Below are positions 1-8,666 of a stretch of DNA of 64,000 nt, piece by piece (position 1 is the stretch's first letter; each line of letters starts with the position of its first letter). The stretch covers positions 1,674,001 through 1,738,000 of the forward strand of contig JAALGZ010000003.1 of the NCBI GenBank assembly GCA_015227615.1, written 5' to 3'. The DNA comes from Labyrinthula sp. Ha. Taxonomy: Eukaryota > Sar > Bigyra > Labyrinthulida > Labyrinthulaceae. Below the pieces are notes generated by a model. The model saw nothing but the letters and a program-made list of their open reading frames with translations. It made no database searches and was not told the origin of the DNA. The position numbers were made by a program, and so were the translations under genes.

Positions 1-2228
1 TAGTCTCTTAAATTTGTTCAGCAATACAGTAAATGAAGTTGAGTTTCGGCAGTGCAGCAATTGGAACCTTAATAAATCACAGCCGCTTTGATGGAAGTGA
101 AGCGAAGCAAGCACTGACAAGAGAGAAAAGAAACACAACAATTAATTACCCAGGTATGAGTTCAGTAAGTAGTGTAGAAAATTAAAATATTAATAAATAA
201 CCTGGGACAAACACATTTGTTTCATAACTTTCTACTTTTTGCTCTAAATACTTATGTTATTCCCAGGTTTCATATTGATAAGTGACGAATAATTCTAGTT
301 CAAGCTCCGCTATGAATCCTTTCGCATAGCTTGTTTGAATGTTTTTACTGGTTCGGGTGTTTGTGAGACCTCATTCGATAAGTCAAATCTACAGAGGACT
401 CAAACGTAAATAAGTATTTGTTATGTTTTCAATTGTTACGATATTGGTTAAACGTTATTCTATCTATTAGTTCTGTATTATCAAAACCTATACGAAATGA
501 AGCAAATCTATATATATTGTTCTAACTATGTTCTTCAATGATGAGAATATAATAGGTTCACTCTTAGAGGAAGTGTATCGACACGACAACAGCATTTGCA
601 CTTTGTTACCTAAAATAACCTTCGAACTTGTTGCTGAAAGGTTTAAGGAATCCCCATCATGTTTCACTGCTTGCTTTGAATCCAGGACGAATTATCCAAT
701 TGACTTCCGCCTCTTCGCTTCATAGTTCCCACACTAGCGCAGAGTGCTCTCTGTATTAACCATAAACTTATGAAAGCAAATGGTTGAAGGAATAAGGTCG
801 TCATGGTGCACTACTTTCATCTTGCTCATTATCTACATTTTACGTAGGTAGCCTCGAAGACTCTCTACCGCAAAATGTTGAACTGTGTGATTCCAGTGCA
901 TCGACTGGCACCGACTCTAAAAATACAGCAGTCTTGTCACTGTTACTGATTTTAATACTTAATCCATTCAGGCCAAGAGACGCTTCCAAGTTAGTGCAAC
1001 AATAAGACCTAGTTAATTGAGGGTTATCAAGCATATTTTCTTGTTTCTCATTAGGTTTAAGCATGAAGTCAACAGAAATGAAACATACATAACTTCAGCT
1101 GTTTTCTCACCAATCCTTATTTCTTCATTACCTTTAAGACTATATTGGGCACACCAAATCTTGCGCTTAGTTACTTCACTAATACATAACACGTTGGTAA
1201 GCTTCTGATTGAGCAAATTACCAGAGTAACAGATTACACTATTTTGTTTTCTTGTAGTGTACCATTCCGCCCAGAGTTAACTTCCTCATGCTCTTAGCTC
1301 TATAAAACGCATTATGAGTGTCAATCTGCGTGCGAATCAAGCTTCCTAAGCTTTAGGCCCCACATGAAGCAATATTGCTTCTTGTCCCACAGAGGAGTTA
1401 CAGCCATGTCTTCACCATCGGGGAGAATGAATATTGTGGTATATATAGTATGGGATGCAGAGGCTAGAAAACACATAATATAATTCAAACCAATAAACAC
1501 GCTCTTGGAGAGTTTGACAACATCGTTGGCCTATTAAAGCCAGCCTTTCAAATTGGTCTACAGAGGCTTTATAGTCGAACAACAAAATTATAACCTTGGA
1601 CTGCAATGATCTTACAACTTATTAACAGGAACACAAATTTTAATTCAAGTTCACAAAACACTGTACTTATTCAGTAACTCTTTTTTCTGAGATAGAGTGT
1701 TCTTCTTAAAGCTCCTCAAGAGCGTTAGAGATTTGACCTTTAATGCTTCAAGCATACTTGATTAATACCGGTTATGTTTGCCGCTTTCTTAAATGTAGAG
1801 TTTTACTCTTAGTAGTCGATTGGTATCCAAATTGTTTAAAATTCTCAATCACGAATCAAAATGGTTGATTAAATATCAACAAGAAAAGCATAAAGAAAAC
1901 AATAAATCAATGTGCAATTCCAGGAGCGCACACTACGATTAAGCTTGGTAAAATTAAAGAAAAAATCAAAATTAAGGAGCGCAGCTAAAGGCTGAGGACT
2001 GATTTTAAACGTCATGAAAATAGGCTTCGTCTGAATCGTCTTCATTTCTTGCGTTCAACATGCTGTCATTAATTTTGACAGCTCGTTGAAAGAAACCACA
2101 CTTTTCAAGAATGCATCAACTTCCCTATATTGAACTAGTACATTAATCCAATTGCTCAAACAGAACAAGACAACTCTGACAATAGAGAAAGTAATGAAAT
2201 TAAAGTATATCTTACATACTCCAAAATT
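1..2228. other. Gene-free AT-rich stretch
   Basis: No reading frame above 75 codons with protein-like composition on either strand, no tRNA-like B box and no repeat were seen. It ends at the 3' end of the PSTK gene. Confidence 0.5.
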
Positions 2229-2805
2229 TCATGAAATATCATGAAGCATACGTAGCTCGTTTATAAACTCTGTCTCAAGTTCATTAAATGTTTTCTCCAG
2301 TGTTTTGGCTGATGAAAGATATTTCTTCTTTAGTGCTGCTATAACTTTATAATCTATCTTTTTGGGTCCAGGAGTGCTCAAAAGAACAGAAATATATTTT
2401 CTAAGCTTTTTATCAAACTCATGAATATCAGTATCCGCTTGGTTTTCTTTTACTTTAACTTCAAATCTTTCAAGTGGGCATAGAGAACAAGATTTTACTG
2501 CTTCTTTAACGCGTTTGAGATTTTCTATTTCGCTACCTGCATGGAAAACTAAAATAGGAACATTTTGATTTGGGAATTCAGATAGAACAGGAACTTCTAG
2601 CTTTTGATTCATTTGAAGTATTGCAGGTTCACTCGGTTTATTCTTCTTGGATCTCTCTGCGTTTCTCTTCAAGCTTTCTTCGACTGAAATTTTGAAAAAT
2701 ATAATACAAAATCCGCATTGAAATTTTCTGCATACAGTAAAGATTTCTCTTCGCATGCTCTTATAGTAAAAGTTATCATCCAGCAAAATTATCTTTTTTC
2801 TCTTT
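2229..2805 (-). pseudogene. PSTK: PSTK, C-terminal part (separated by copia insertion)
   Basis: This is the 3' part of an L-seryl-tRNA(Sec) kinase gene, the enzyme that phosphorylates Ser-tRNA(Sec) before conversion to selenocysteinyl-tRNA. The frame is open from the edge of the 3' LTR at 2805 to the stop at 2229. It opens with the family's hallmark LLDDNFYYKSMR, followed by a stretch resembling GFCxxFF and by a helical, lysine-rich C-terminal half ending in ELRMLHDIS. The upstream part of the same gene lies at 7198-7426, on the far side of a retrotransposon. The 5 bp TCTTT at 2801-2805 recur at 7198-7202, the expected target duplication; apart from the insert the host reading frame is preserved. 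A start inside this part is unlikely because the P-loop is on the other piece. Family identity is recognised from motifs, not from a search. Confidence 0.8.
2801..2805. other. Target-site duplication of the copia element (left copy)
   Basis: TCTTT immediately outside the LTR at 2806; the matching TCTTT is at 7198-7202. Five bp is the usual duplication length for Ty1/copia integration. Confidence 0.85.
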
Positions 2806-2964
2806 TATTATAAAAATGAAGTTCAATATATTTCCTTTTTAAACAATTAGATATGTATTAAAAATCTACTTTGAACTATACGATAAAGAGCAAGTCCACT
2901 TATATTATATTTATATTATTATTCAGGCGAACAAATATAACTTCTGACATTTGTTATTTCAACA
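2806..2964 (-). repeat. 3' LTR of the copia element
   Basis: 159 bp, read on the minus strand from TGTTGAAATAAC to TTTTATAATA, identical to 7039-7197. It is short for a copia LTR. Confidence 0.9.
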
Positions 2965-2985
2965 CTACCCGGTTTCCCTCCTTCC
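2965..2985 (-). other. Polypurine tract overlapping the end of gag-pol
   Basis: On the minus strand a purine-rich run beginning GGAAGGAGGGAAA ends exactly at the 3' LTR. It also encodes the last residues of the polyprotein, and the TAG stop touches the LTR. The position fits a plus-strand primer. Confidence 0.7.
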
Positions 2986-5900
2986 ATTGCTCACGTTCTT
3001 CTTTACCAAGTAGTTTCTCAATTTTAAATAGGATATCTTAGAGACCGGCTTCGTGAACAGATCAGCCGGATTTTGCAAACCGCTGATATGTGATAACTGC
3101 CATTCATTCTTCTTTATTATCTTCCTTGTGAAAAAGAAATTAACTCCCATATGGCGGGACTTCTCTGACAGAGTTTGTCCCTGCAACAGCTTGATAGTCG
3201 ACAAACTGTCCGTGAATATTCTCACTTTAAGTTTATCAACTTCCAGAAACGTAAGTAGATTCTTCACCCACTCGGCGGTTGATAAGGCTCTCGTGAGACC
3301 TACTACTTCCGCTTCTGTACTAGATTTCGATATATTTTTCTGCTTCTTGCTCTTCCAACATATTGGTCCTCCATTTAGCAGTATAATGTGCCCATCCAAA
3401 CTCGACAGGTCCCCCGTAACATTTTTCCAAGAAGCATCGCTAAATATATACATTTCAAATATCTTCTTATTCTTTTTATAGTGGATTCCATATTCTTTTG
3501 TTCCTAGTAAGTATTTTAATACCCTTTTTGCGGCTCGTAGGTGCTCAATCGCCGGCTTTTTTGTAAAAACTGCAAGTCTATTGACAATAAATGATATGTC
3601 GGGCCTCACCATCTCACAGATGAAGTGAAGTATGCCCACAATTCGTTGATACAGCGTTGGATTTATCGTATTATCCTCCTGGAGCACATATACACCTGGT
3701 TGGTGCGGGGTTTCTATCGTTTTACTACGTTCCAGATCAAAAAGGTCGGCAGATTTAGTAATGTAATTTTGTAATGATATAAATTTGGTATTCGAATTAT
3801 CGATAATCTCGAAACCTATAAAGTTTTGAGCCTTATCGGTGCTCTTGATATCATACACCGATTGCAATTCTCGGAGAATCTTGTGCGCATTGTAATCCTT
3901 CTTAACTGAAATCAAAATATCATCAACATAAATTAAGATAAAGTCGTATTCACCATCTTCATTCCTCCTCTTGAACAAGGTCATCTCGACATCTGATGTG
4001 GTAAATCCGAAGCTTATTAACGATGCTGATATATGAAGGAACCATTTTCTGCCAGACTCCTTGAGCCCATACACTGCACGATCAGATACCCAGACGTAGG
4101 ACTTTCTCTTGGATCGATATATTTGTGGGAGGTTATAGAAGCGTTGATTATCTAACGAAGCGTTGAGATAGGCGTTTGTTATGTCTACTTGATATATTCT
4201 GTGACTACACGCCGAAGCATGTGCAAGAAAGATGCGAACGCTTTCCTTATTACTCACAGGTGAGTATACTGGTTCCAGAGGTGGAGCTTGACTTCCATCG
4301 GCCGCAAAGCGCACCTTATACACTGGCTTCTTTTTGATATTATCATATTTTTTAGTAAATATTTCAATGAAGTTATATATTCTGGTGTTCTGAGGGATGT
4401 TGTTTTTGTGGATGAACTTACATTTTGCGATATTTATGAACTTTTCAAGTTCCTTTTTGTAAGCAGAGAGCCAGCTATTCTTTTTTTCTGAGTTCATTGC
4501 TTCGCGGAAACTTCTTGGAAGTTTATTTCTTTTAACTTCGCTTGCAGAAAATATGTCATGGTATTGAACTTTATATTCTTCAAGCTTCTTAGCCAAGGTA
4601 AAGTTCACGGTGATAGGATATGCTGTTTGACTTTTATTTTTAAGTCTTGGAGAACGTCTTACCCAATGACTTGTTTCCTCGTTTGTATCTTCTTCTCTTA
4701 TCTTTAAGAATTGTTGATATGGATCTTTATCTGGAATGTTGTTGATGGACCAGTTGCCTTTCTCCCTGGTCTTGATTGAGTGTTCTCTATATTTGTTTCT
4801 AAAATTTCTCGTAAATACCACGTTTCTGGTATTGCTGTCTAAAATGGCCGATTCAGATGATATATTAGACGGTCCAAGATATAACCCTTTACTATTTTTG
4901 GGTATCAACTTTTTATCAATATTTTCTTTTCTATAATATACAACTTCTCCAAAGCGGAAGATATCATTCAAATCGGGTATTTTGTTGTAAAATATATGAA
5001 AAGGAACCCCGTTGGGTCCGTTGTTCCAGGTTCTATTTAACATATATACGGCATAAGTTGCCGCGTAATTCCAATATAGTTGGGATATATTGGCATCATT
5101 TAGTGTGAGTTTTATTTTCTCTAGGACAGTTCTATTTGACCTTTCAGAGACACCATTTTGTTGAGGTGTATACTTGGCACTAAATTTTCTGCCAATTGCA
5201 TTTTGTTGGAGAAACACCTTTAGCTTCTTATTTTTAAATTCTGTGCCTTGATCACAGTAAATTTCTTTTGGAAACTTTCCTTTAGTTTGTTTTATTTGAT
5301 TCAATATATTGATGACCAGAGCAGGTACTTCAGATGCTTTTACGTAAGTCCTAATGAATTTCATTTTTGAGAAACTATCAGTTAGTAATACAAAACCTCT
5401 TTTTCCCTTTTTAGAAATGTATCCCGTTTTGACGGTATCTCCGTAAAGTCTCTCGTTTTCCTTCGTTTGAGATATCTTTCTGGTTGATTTATTTGGAAGG
5501 CGGGTATCCTTGCATAAATTGCATGTTTCACATACTCTTTTTGCTGAAGATAAAGAAGATGACTTGTTGTAGAAGTTCAATGTTTTTGAAAGTGTTATTT
5601 CATTTGGATGCATAAAGAGTCTGTGATAAAAGGAGTTTGCAGCTACCACTTCGCCTTTGGATTCATATAGGTTATTGTATTTTTTCTGTATTTTTAGGGA
5701 ACTAATATGGCCATTTTGGATGACTAATTTTTTGTCATCCATTTCAAAGTTGAATCCTTTGGTGGCCAGTTTGCCCAGTGAGATAAGTATTGGATTGTTT
5801 GAGTTGATCAGGTACACTTCGTTCAGTTTTAAAATCTTATCATCTATTTTGATCTTGAGAGTGCCTTTCTTGTTGGTGTTTACTGAAGTGTTAATTCCTG

Positions 5901-7017
5901 CTACTTTCGTGTTCTCAATGGTCGTAATGTTGGACATATATTTTTCAAGTGATGTGGGTGCGATATGCTCGCTCGCCCCACTGTCAAATATCAATCTATG
6001 TATCTTTTTGTTTTCCTTTTTATTATGTTCTTTTTGTTTTGTTTTTCCATTTTTATCTTCTTTTTGTTTTGTTTTTTCATTATTATTTAATTTTTGTTTT
6101 TCTTTTTCGTTTTTTCTATTCATATCTACCATAAATCCCTGTAATTCCTTTAAATATGTGGTTGTTTTAGTTGAAGACGTCACTTGAGATTGACCTTCAT
6201 TCATGTTTAACAGATCTTCGTCATCTGTATTGCTTCTGTTTGCTAGATTGGCTTGTTTCTCTGTCTTTACCCTACAATCTTTAGTAAAGTGGCCGAAGCC
6301 GTTGCAGTTGGAACATTTTAGGTTCCTGCACTGCGCTTTTACGTGCCCAAAGCGTTTACAATGATGACATTGTAAACCCTTTTTGCGGGCACTCGTGTTG
6401 GTCGCGTTCCTTGCGGATTGCGACCCCCTTTGATTTTGGGTAATTCTTGATCTGTGAATCTTGTTTGCCAAAATATGTAAACGACGTAAAATTTTGTCAA
6501 AAGTGAAAAGCTCAGGTTGTGAATCCACAGCAATCTGTAGAAGCTTCGCTTCCTGAGTATTGATGATCTTTATCGCCCTCTCTATCTTCTCCTCTTCATC
6601 AATTCTCCCTCCGGCTTGTTCATAGGACCTGACGTTTACTTCGAAGTCATGGAGCTTATCAGTCAAAGTGGCGCCTGTTGGATTGACGTACCTGTCTTTG
6701 GCTATCTGACGTTGGGCTCTGTCAGTCAGAGCGAACATTTCCTTAAGTCTGAGCCAGATATTTCCAGCTGCTTCAATTCCATGGATCCTTAGAAGAACAT
6801 TGTCGGAGATTCTGTTGATGAGGAGTGAAGTAAGTATAGCATTATTTTTCCTGACAGCTATACCTTCCAGTGGATCATTACCGTTTTCTATTGCGGTTAG
6901 TTGCAGCTCTAGGTGAACCATCACCTCTTTCTCATTTAAGAGAGCTTCTATTCTCCATCTCCAAATGGAGTAGTCTTGTTCCCCTATGAGGGGATTGATT
7001 TTATTCTTATTTTCCAT
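2965..7017 (-). CDS. Copia gag-pol polyprotein (1350 aa)
   Basis: A single reading frame in copia order. Gag-like N-terminus (residues 1-200), two CCHC zinc knuckles (around 216-250), a long Lys/Asn/Glu-rich linker, aspartic protease with FDSGASEH, an integrase with an HHCC-type zinc region and catalytic core, a reverse transcriptase with YVDDILIS, and an RNase H ending near the C-terminus. Integrase before reverse transcriptase separates copia from gypsy elements. Only 21 nt separate the 5' LTR from the ATG, so the leader holds little besides the primer-binding site. Gag and pol are in one frame without a visible shift site, as in several copia lineages. Confidence 0.93.
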   Translation of the reverse strand: MENKNKINPLIGEQDYSIWRWRIEALLNEKEVMVHLELQLTAIENGNDPLEGIAVRKNNAILTSLLINRISDNVLLRIHGIEAAGNIWLRLKEMFALTDRAQRQIAKDRYVNPTGATLTDKLHDFEVNVRSYEQAGGRIDEEEKIERAIKIINTQEAKLLQIAVDSQPELFTFDKILRRLHILANKIHRSRITQNQRGSQSARNATNTSARKKGLQCHHCKRFGHVKAQCRNLKCSNCNGFGHFTKDCRVKTEKQANLANRSNTDDEDLLNMNEGQSQVTSSTKTTTYLKELQGFMVDMNRKNEKEKQKLNNNEKTKQKEDKNGKTKQKEHNKKENKKIHRLIFDSGASEHIAPTSLEKYMSNITTIENTKVAGINTSVNTNKKGTLKIKIDDKILKLNEVYLINSNNPILISLGKLATKGFNFEMDDKKLVIQNGHISSLKIQKKYNNLYESKGEVVAANSFYHRLFMHPNEITLSKTLNFYNKSSSLSSAKRVCETCNLCKDTRLPNKSTRKISQTKENERLYGDTVKTGYISKKGKRGFVLLTDSFSKMKFIRTYVKASEVPALVINILNQIKQTKGKFPKEIYCDQGTEFKNKKLKVFLQQNAIGRKFSAKYTPQQNGVSERSNRTVLEKIKLTLNDANISQLYWNYAATYAVYMLNRTWNNGPNGVPFHIFYNKIPDLNDIFRFGEVVYYRKENIDKKLIPKNSKGLYLGPSNISSESAILDSNTRNVVFTRNFRNKYREHSIKTREKGNWSINNIPDKDPYQQFLKIREEDTNEETSHWVRRSPRLKNKSQTAYPITVNFTLAKKLEEYKVQYHDIFSASEVKRNKLPRSFREAMNSEKKNSWLSAYKKELEKFINIAKCKFIHKNNIPQNTRIYNFIEIFTKKYDNIKKKPVYKVRFAADGSQAPPLEPVYSPVSNKESVRIFLAHASACSHRIYQVDITNAYLNASLDNQRFYNLPQIYRSKRKSYVWVSDRAVYGLKESGRKWFLHISASLISFGFTTSDVEMTLFKRRNEDGEYDFILIYVDDILISVKKDYNAHKILRELQSVYDIKSTDKAQNFIGFEIIDNSNTKFISLQNYITKSADLFDLERSKTIETPHQPGVYVLQEDNTINPTLYQRIVGILHFICEMVRPDISFIVNRLAVFTKKPAIEHLRAAKRVLKYLLGTKEYGIHYKKNKKIFEMYIFSDASWKNVTGDLSSLDGHIILLNGGPICWKSKKQKNISKSSTEAEVVGLTRALSTAEWVKNLLTFLEVDKLKVRIFTDSLSTIKLLQGQTLSEKSRHMGVNFFFTRKIIKKNEWQLSHISGLQNPADLFTKPVSKISYLKLRNYLVKKNVSNGRRETG

Positions 7018-7023
7018 GTTGCT

Positions 7024-7038
7024 GTTCGGCTGTTAACC
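7024..7038 (-). other. Primer-binding site matching the tRNA-Asn anticodon arm
   Basis: Directly inside the 5' LTR. The plus strand here reads GTTCGGCTGTTAACC, which is the anticodon stem-loop sequence of tRNA-Asn(GUU) in many eukaryotes (from memory). Priming by an internal tRNA half is known for copia and Ty5, which use initiator tRNA-Met; Asn would be a different primer. Confidence 0.65.
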
Positions 7039-7197
7039 TATTATAAAAATGAAGTTCAATATATTTCCTTTTTAAACAATTAGATATGTATTAAAAATCT
7101 ACTTTGAACTATACGATAAAGAGCAAGTCCACTTATATTATATTTATATTATTATTCAGGCGAACAAATATAACTTCTGACATTTGTTATTTCAACA
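7039..7197 (-). repeat. 5' LTR of the copia element
   Basis: 159 bp identical to 2806-2964. Its inner edge is fixed by the adjoining primer-binding site and its outer edge by the TCTTT duplication at 7198-7202. Confidence 0.9.
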
Positions 7198-7426
7198 TCT
7201 TTTCTTCATTCAACTCTTCCTTCAACTTCTGCAAGCAAAGCGTTCTGGTCTTTTTCCAACGCTCCCTCCAGTCCATCACACAAGGTAAGCTAACTTCTAT
7301 GGCATCGTATTCAATATGAACCAAATTTTTGTCTTTAAATCGCTGACCTTCCTTCAGAATCTGCTCTGCAAAAGAACTTTTTCCACTGGCTGGAAGTCCA
7401 CATAACAGTAGCACCACATTGTTCAT
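7198..7426 (-). pseudogene. PSTK: PSTK, N-terminal part (ATP-binding P-loop)
   Basis: The 5' part of the L-seryl-tRNA(Sec) kinase gene. It starts with MNNVVLLLCG and carries the Walker A loop GLPASGKS at residues 10-17, followed by an acidic strand HIEYDAIE, as in the PSTK/KTI12 P-loop kinases. Translation runs into the copia LTR just after LNEEK, adding a few LTR-encoded residues before a stop inside the LTR. The rest of the kinase is at 2229-2805. The ATG at 7426 is the first in frame and lies 107 bp from the divergent lumazine synthase ATG. PSTK implies that the organism makes, or recently made, selenoproteins; none is seen in this window. Confidence 0.8.
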
Positions 7427-7533
7427 ATCTAATCGTTAATCTACACATATTATACCTTATTGTCAGTTATATGAGGACATTGAATACTAAAACTTGTGGT
7501 AAAATATGGGTAAGTTAATAACAATTAGAAACA
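7427..7533. promoter_or_regulatory. 107-bp divergent promoter region (PSTK / lumazine synthase)
   Basis: The two ATGs point away from each other with only 107 AT-rich bp between them, so both promoters and 5' leaders must fit here. No TATA-like or other motif stands out with certainty. Confidence 0.55.
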
Positions 7534-7998
7534 ATGGTGAAAGGTCTTGAAGAAACAGAAACAAATCTTTCTGGCAAAGGATTGAAAATTGCTGTGATAA
7601 CAACAAGATGGAATACTGAAATAATTACAGAGCTGAAGAAACGTTGCATATTAAAGTTAAAAACCCATGAAATTCCAGATGAATCTATAGTTCCCTTCGT
7701 TGTCTCCGGATCCTACGAACTACCTTTCGCGGCGAAACAGATTCTCCAAAGTCAACATTCCTACGACGCTGCAATCTGTATAGGATGTTTAATTAAAGGA
7801 GAGACAATGCATTTTGAATATATTTGCGAAGCAACCTCTAAAGGACTAATGGACGTACAGCTTCAGGTAGACAAACCTGTAATTTTTGGGGTTTTAACTT
7901 GTTTAACTGAAGGTCAAGCAAAAGCAAGACTACATCATGCAGATGACTGGGCAACAGCAGCTGTAGAACAAATTTTGCTCCAAAAATCATTGGTTTAA
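7534..7998 (+). CDS. RIB4: 6,7-dimethyl-8-ribityllumazine synthase
   Basis: Penultimate enzyme of riboflavin synthesis: it condenses 5-amino-6-ribitylamino-uracil with 3,4-dihydroxy-2-butanone 4-phosphate to give lumazine. The 154-aa length is typical. Visible family motifs are TTRWNTEII (residues 24-32, substrate loop), VSGSYELPFAAKQ (about 57-69), CLIKGETMHFEYI (about 88-100) and, near the C-terminus, HHADDWATAAVE, which corresponds to the phosphate- and proton-handling loop of the fungal/plant type. There is no signal or transit peptide, so it is probably cytosolic. It is intronless and divergent from PSTK. Its TAA stop overlaps the stop codon of the converging SPX gene. The enzyme is absent from animals and so points to a protist, fungus or plant-like organism. 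Confidence 0.95.
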   Translation: MVKGLEETETNLSGKGLKIAVITTRWNTEIITELKKRCILKLKTHEIPDESIVPFVVSGSYELPFAAKQILQSQHSYDAAICIGCLIKGETMHFEYICEATSKGLMDVQLQVDKPVIFGVLTCLTEGQAKARLHHADDWATAAVEQILLQKSLV

Positions 7999-8666
7999 GT
8001 CAATAAAATATCTTCAGATTCAACCCTTTTGAGACCTCTTTTCCAATGTAAACTTCTGGATTTGACTCTTCTTATTCCCTTGTCATATAATTCAGTTGAT
8101 TTCACTATCTCTTTAACTTTCTGAGTTCCTTGGATAACTTCATTTACCATTGTTTTAAAAACCGCTACATCTCCGAGGTGCCGTAAGCGAGTATGTTCGA
8201 ATTGATTAACCAAACTTTTGCCCATCTGTTGACCTAGAAGTTTATCATGCTTCTTGAGTATTTTCCTGATGGCAATCATGTTCAACTCTGCGTAAAATAG
8301 AAGTTTTCTTACTTGTATTCCAAACTCGATGAACTCAGATTTTAGCTTTAACGCTTGACCATGGAGATCTGGAAACCCACTTTCCATCCAATGTAAAAGA
8401 TTGTGAAGTTTTTCATTGAGAGTTGATAGCTTGGATAAATTCTTAGTCTTTTGTTTATTGATAAATGCCACAACTTTGTTAAGCTCCTGAAGGATGTTTT
8501 CTTGGAAGTTAAGAGTTAAGCGGTTAGTCGTGGGAGACTCGGTTGTGACAATAGAAGTATTATCAGATGTTAATGACTTGAGATATTTCTTTAAGAAGTG
8601 ATAATCCACGTAATAATCCTTCCAATCTGGGGAAATGTTTTCTTGGAGGTATTTGCCAAACTTCAT
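7995..8666 (-). CDS. SPX-domain protein (inositol-pyrophosphate / phosphate sensing)
   Basis: A 223-aa stand-alone SPX protein. It begins MKFGKYLQ with the conserved PDWKDYYVDYHFLKKYLK region; Tyr22 and Lys26 occupy the positions that bind inositol pyrophosphate in yeast Vtc proteins. A helical middle follows (residues 55-115) and then the basic motif LNMIAIRKILKKHDK at 128-142, whose lysines complete the binding surface. Known SPX proteins sense phosphate status and regulate transporters, polyphosphate polymerase or transcription factors. No EXS, VTC or RING domain follows; the tail of about 60 residues is basic. It converges on lumazine synthase, overlapping by 4 bp (TTAA), so the two mRNAs must overlap at their 3' ends. 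Confidence 0.9.
   Translation of the reverse strand: MKFGKYLQENISPDWKDYYVDYHFLKKYLKSLTSDNTSIVTTESPTTNRLTLNFQENILQELNKVVAFINKQKTKNLSKLSTLNEKLHNLLHWMESGFPDLHGQALKLKSEFIEFGIQVRKLLFYAELNMIAIRKILKKHDKLLGQQMGKSLVNQFEHTRLRHLGDVAVFKTMVNEVIQGTQKVKEIVKSTELYDKGIRRVKSRSLHWKRGLKRVESEDILLT

Larger units (their letters stand above)
2806..7197 (-). mobile_element. Whole-looking Ty1/copia LTR retrotransposon inside PSTK
   Basis: An element of 4,392 bp in minus orientation: 159-bp LTRs, a primer-binding site directly against the 5' LTR, one long gag-pol frame, a polypurine tract directly against the 3' LTR, and a 5-bp target duplication. The two LTRs are identical over all 159 bp by eye, so the insertion is very recent. 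It looks whole. It interrupts a conserved host gene (PSTK), so it is probably polymorphic, heterozygous, or present in a genome with a second PSTK copy. Confidence 0.93.

Noticed and set aside
5657-6187. Plus-strand frames within the copia gag-pol region
   Set aside because: They are Phe/Leu-rich antisense shadows of the Lys/Asn-rich linker of the minus-strand polyprotein.
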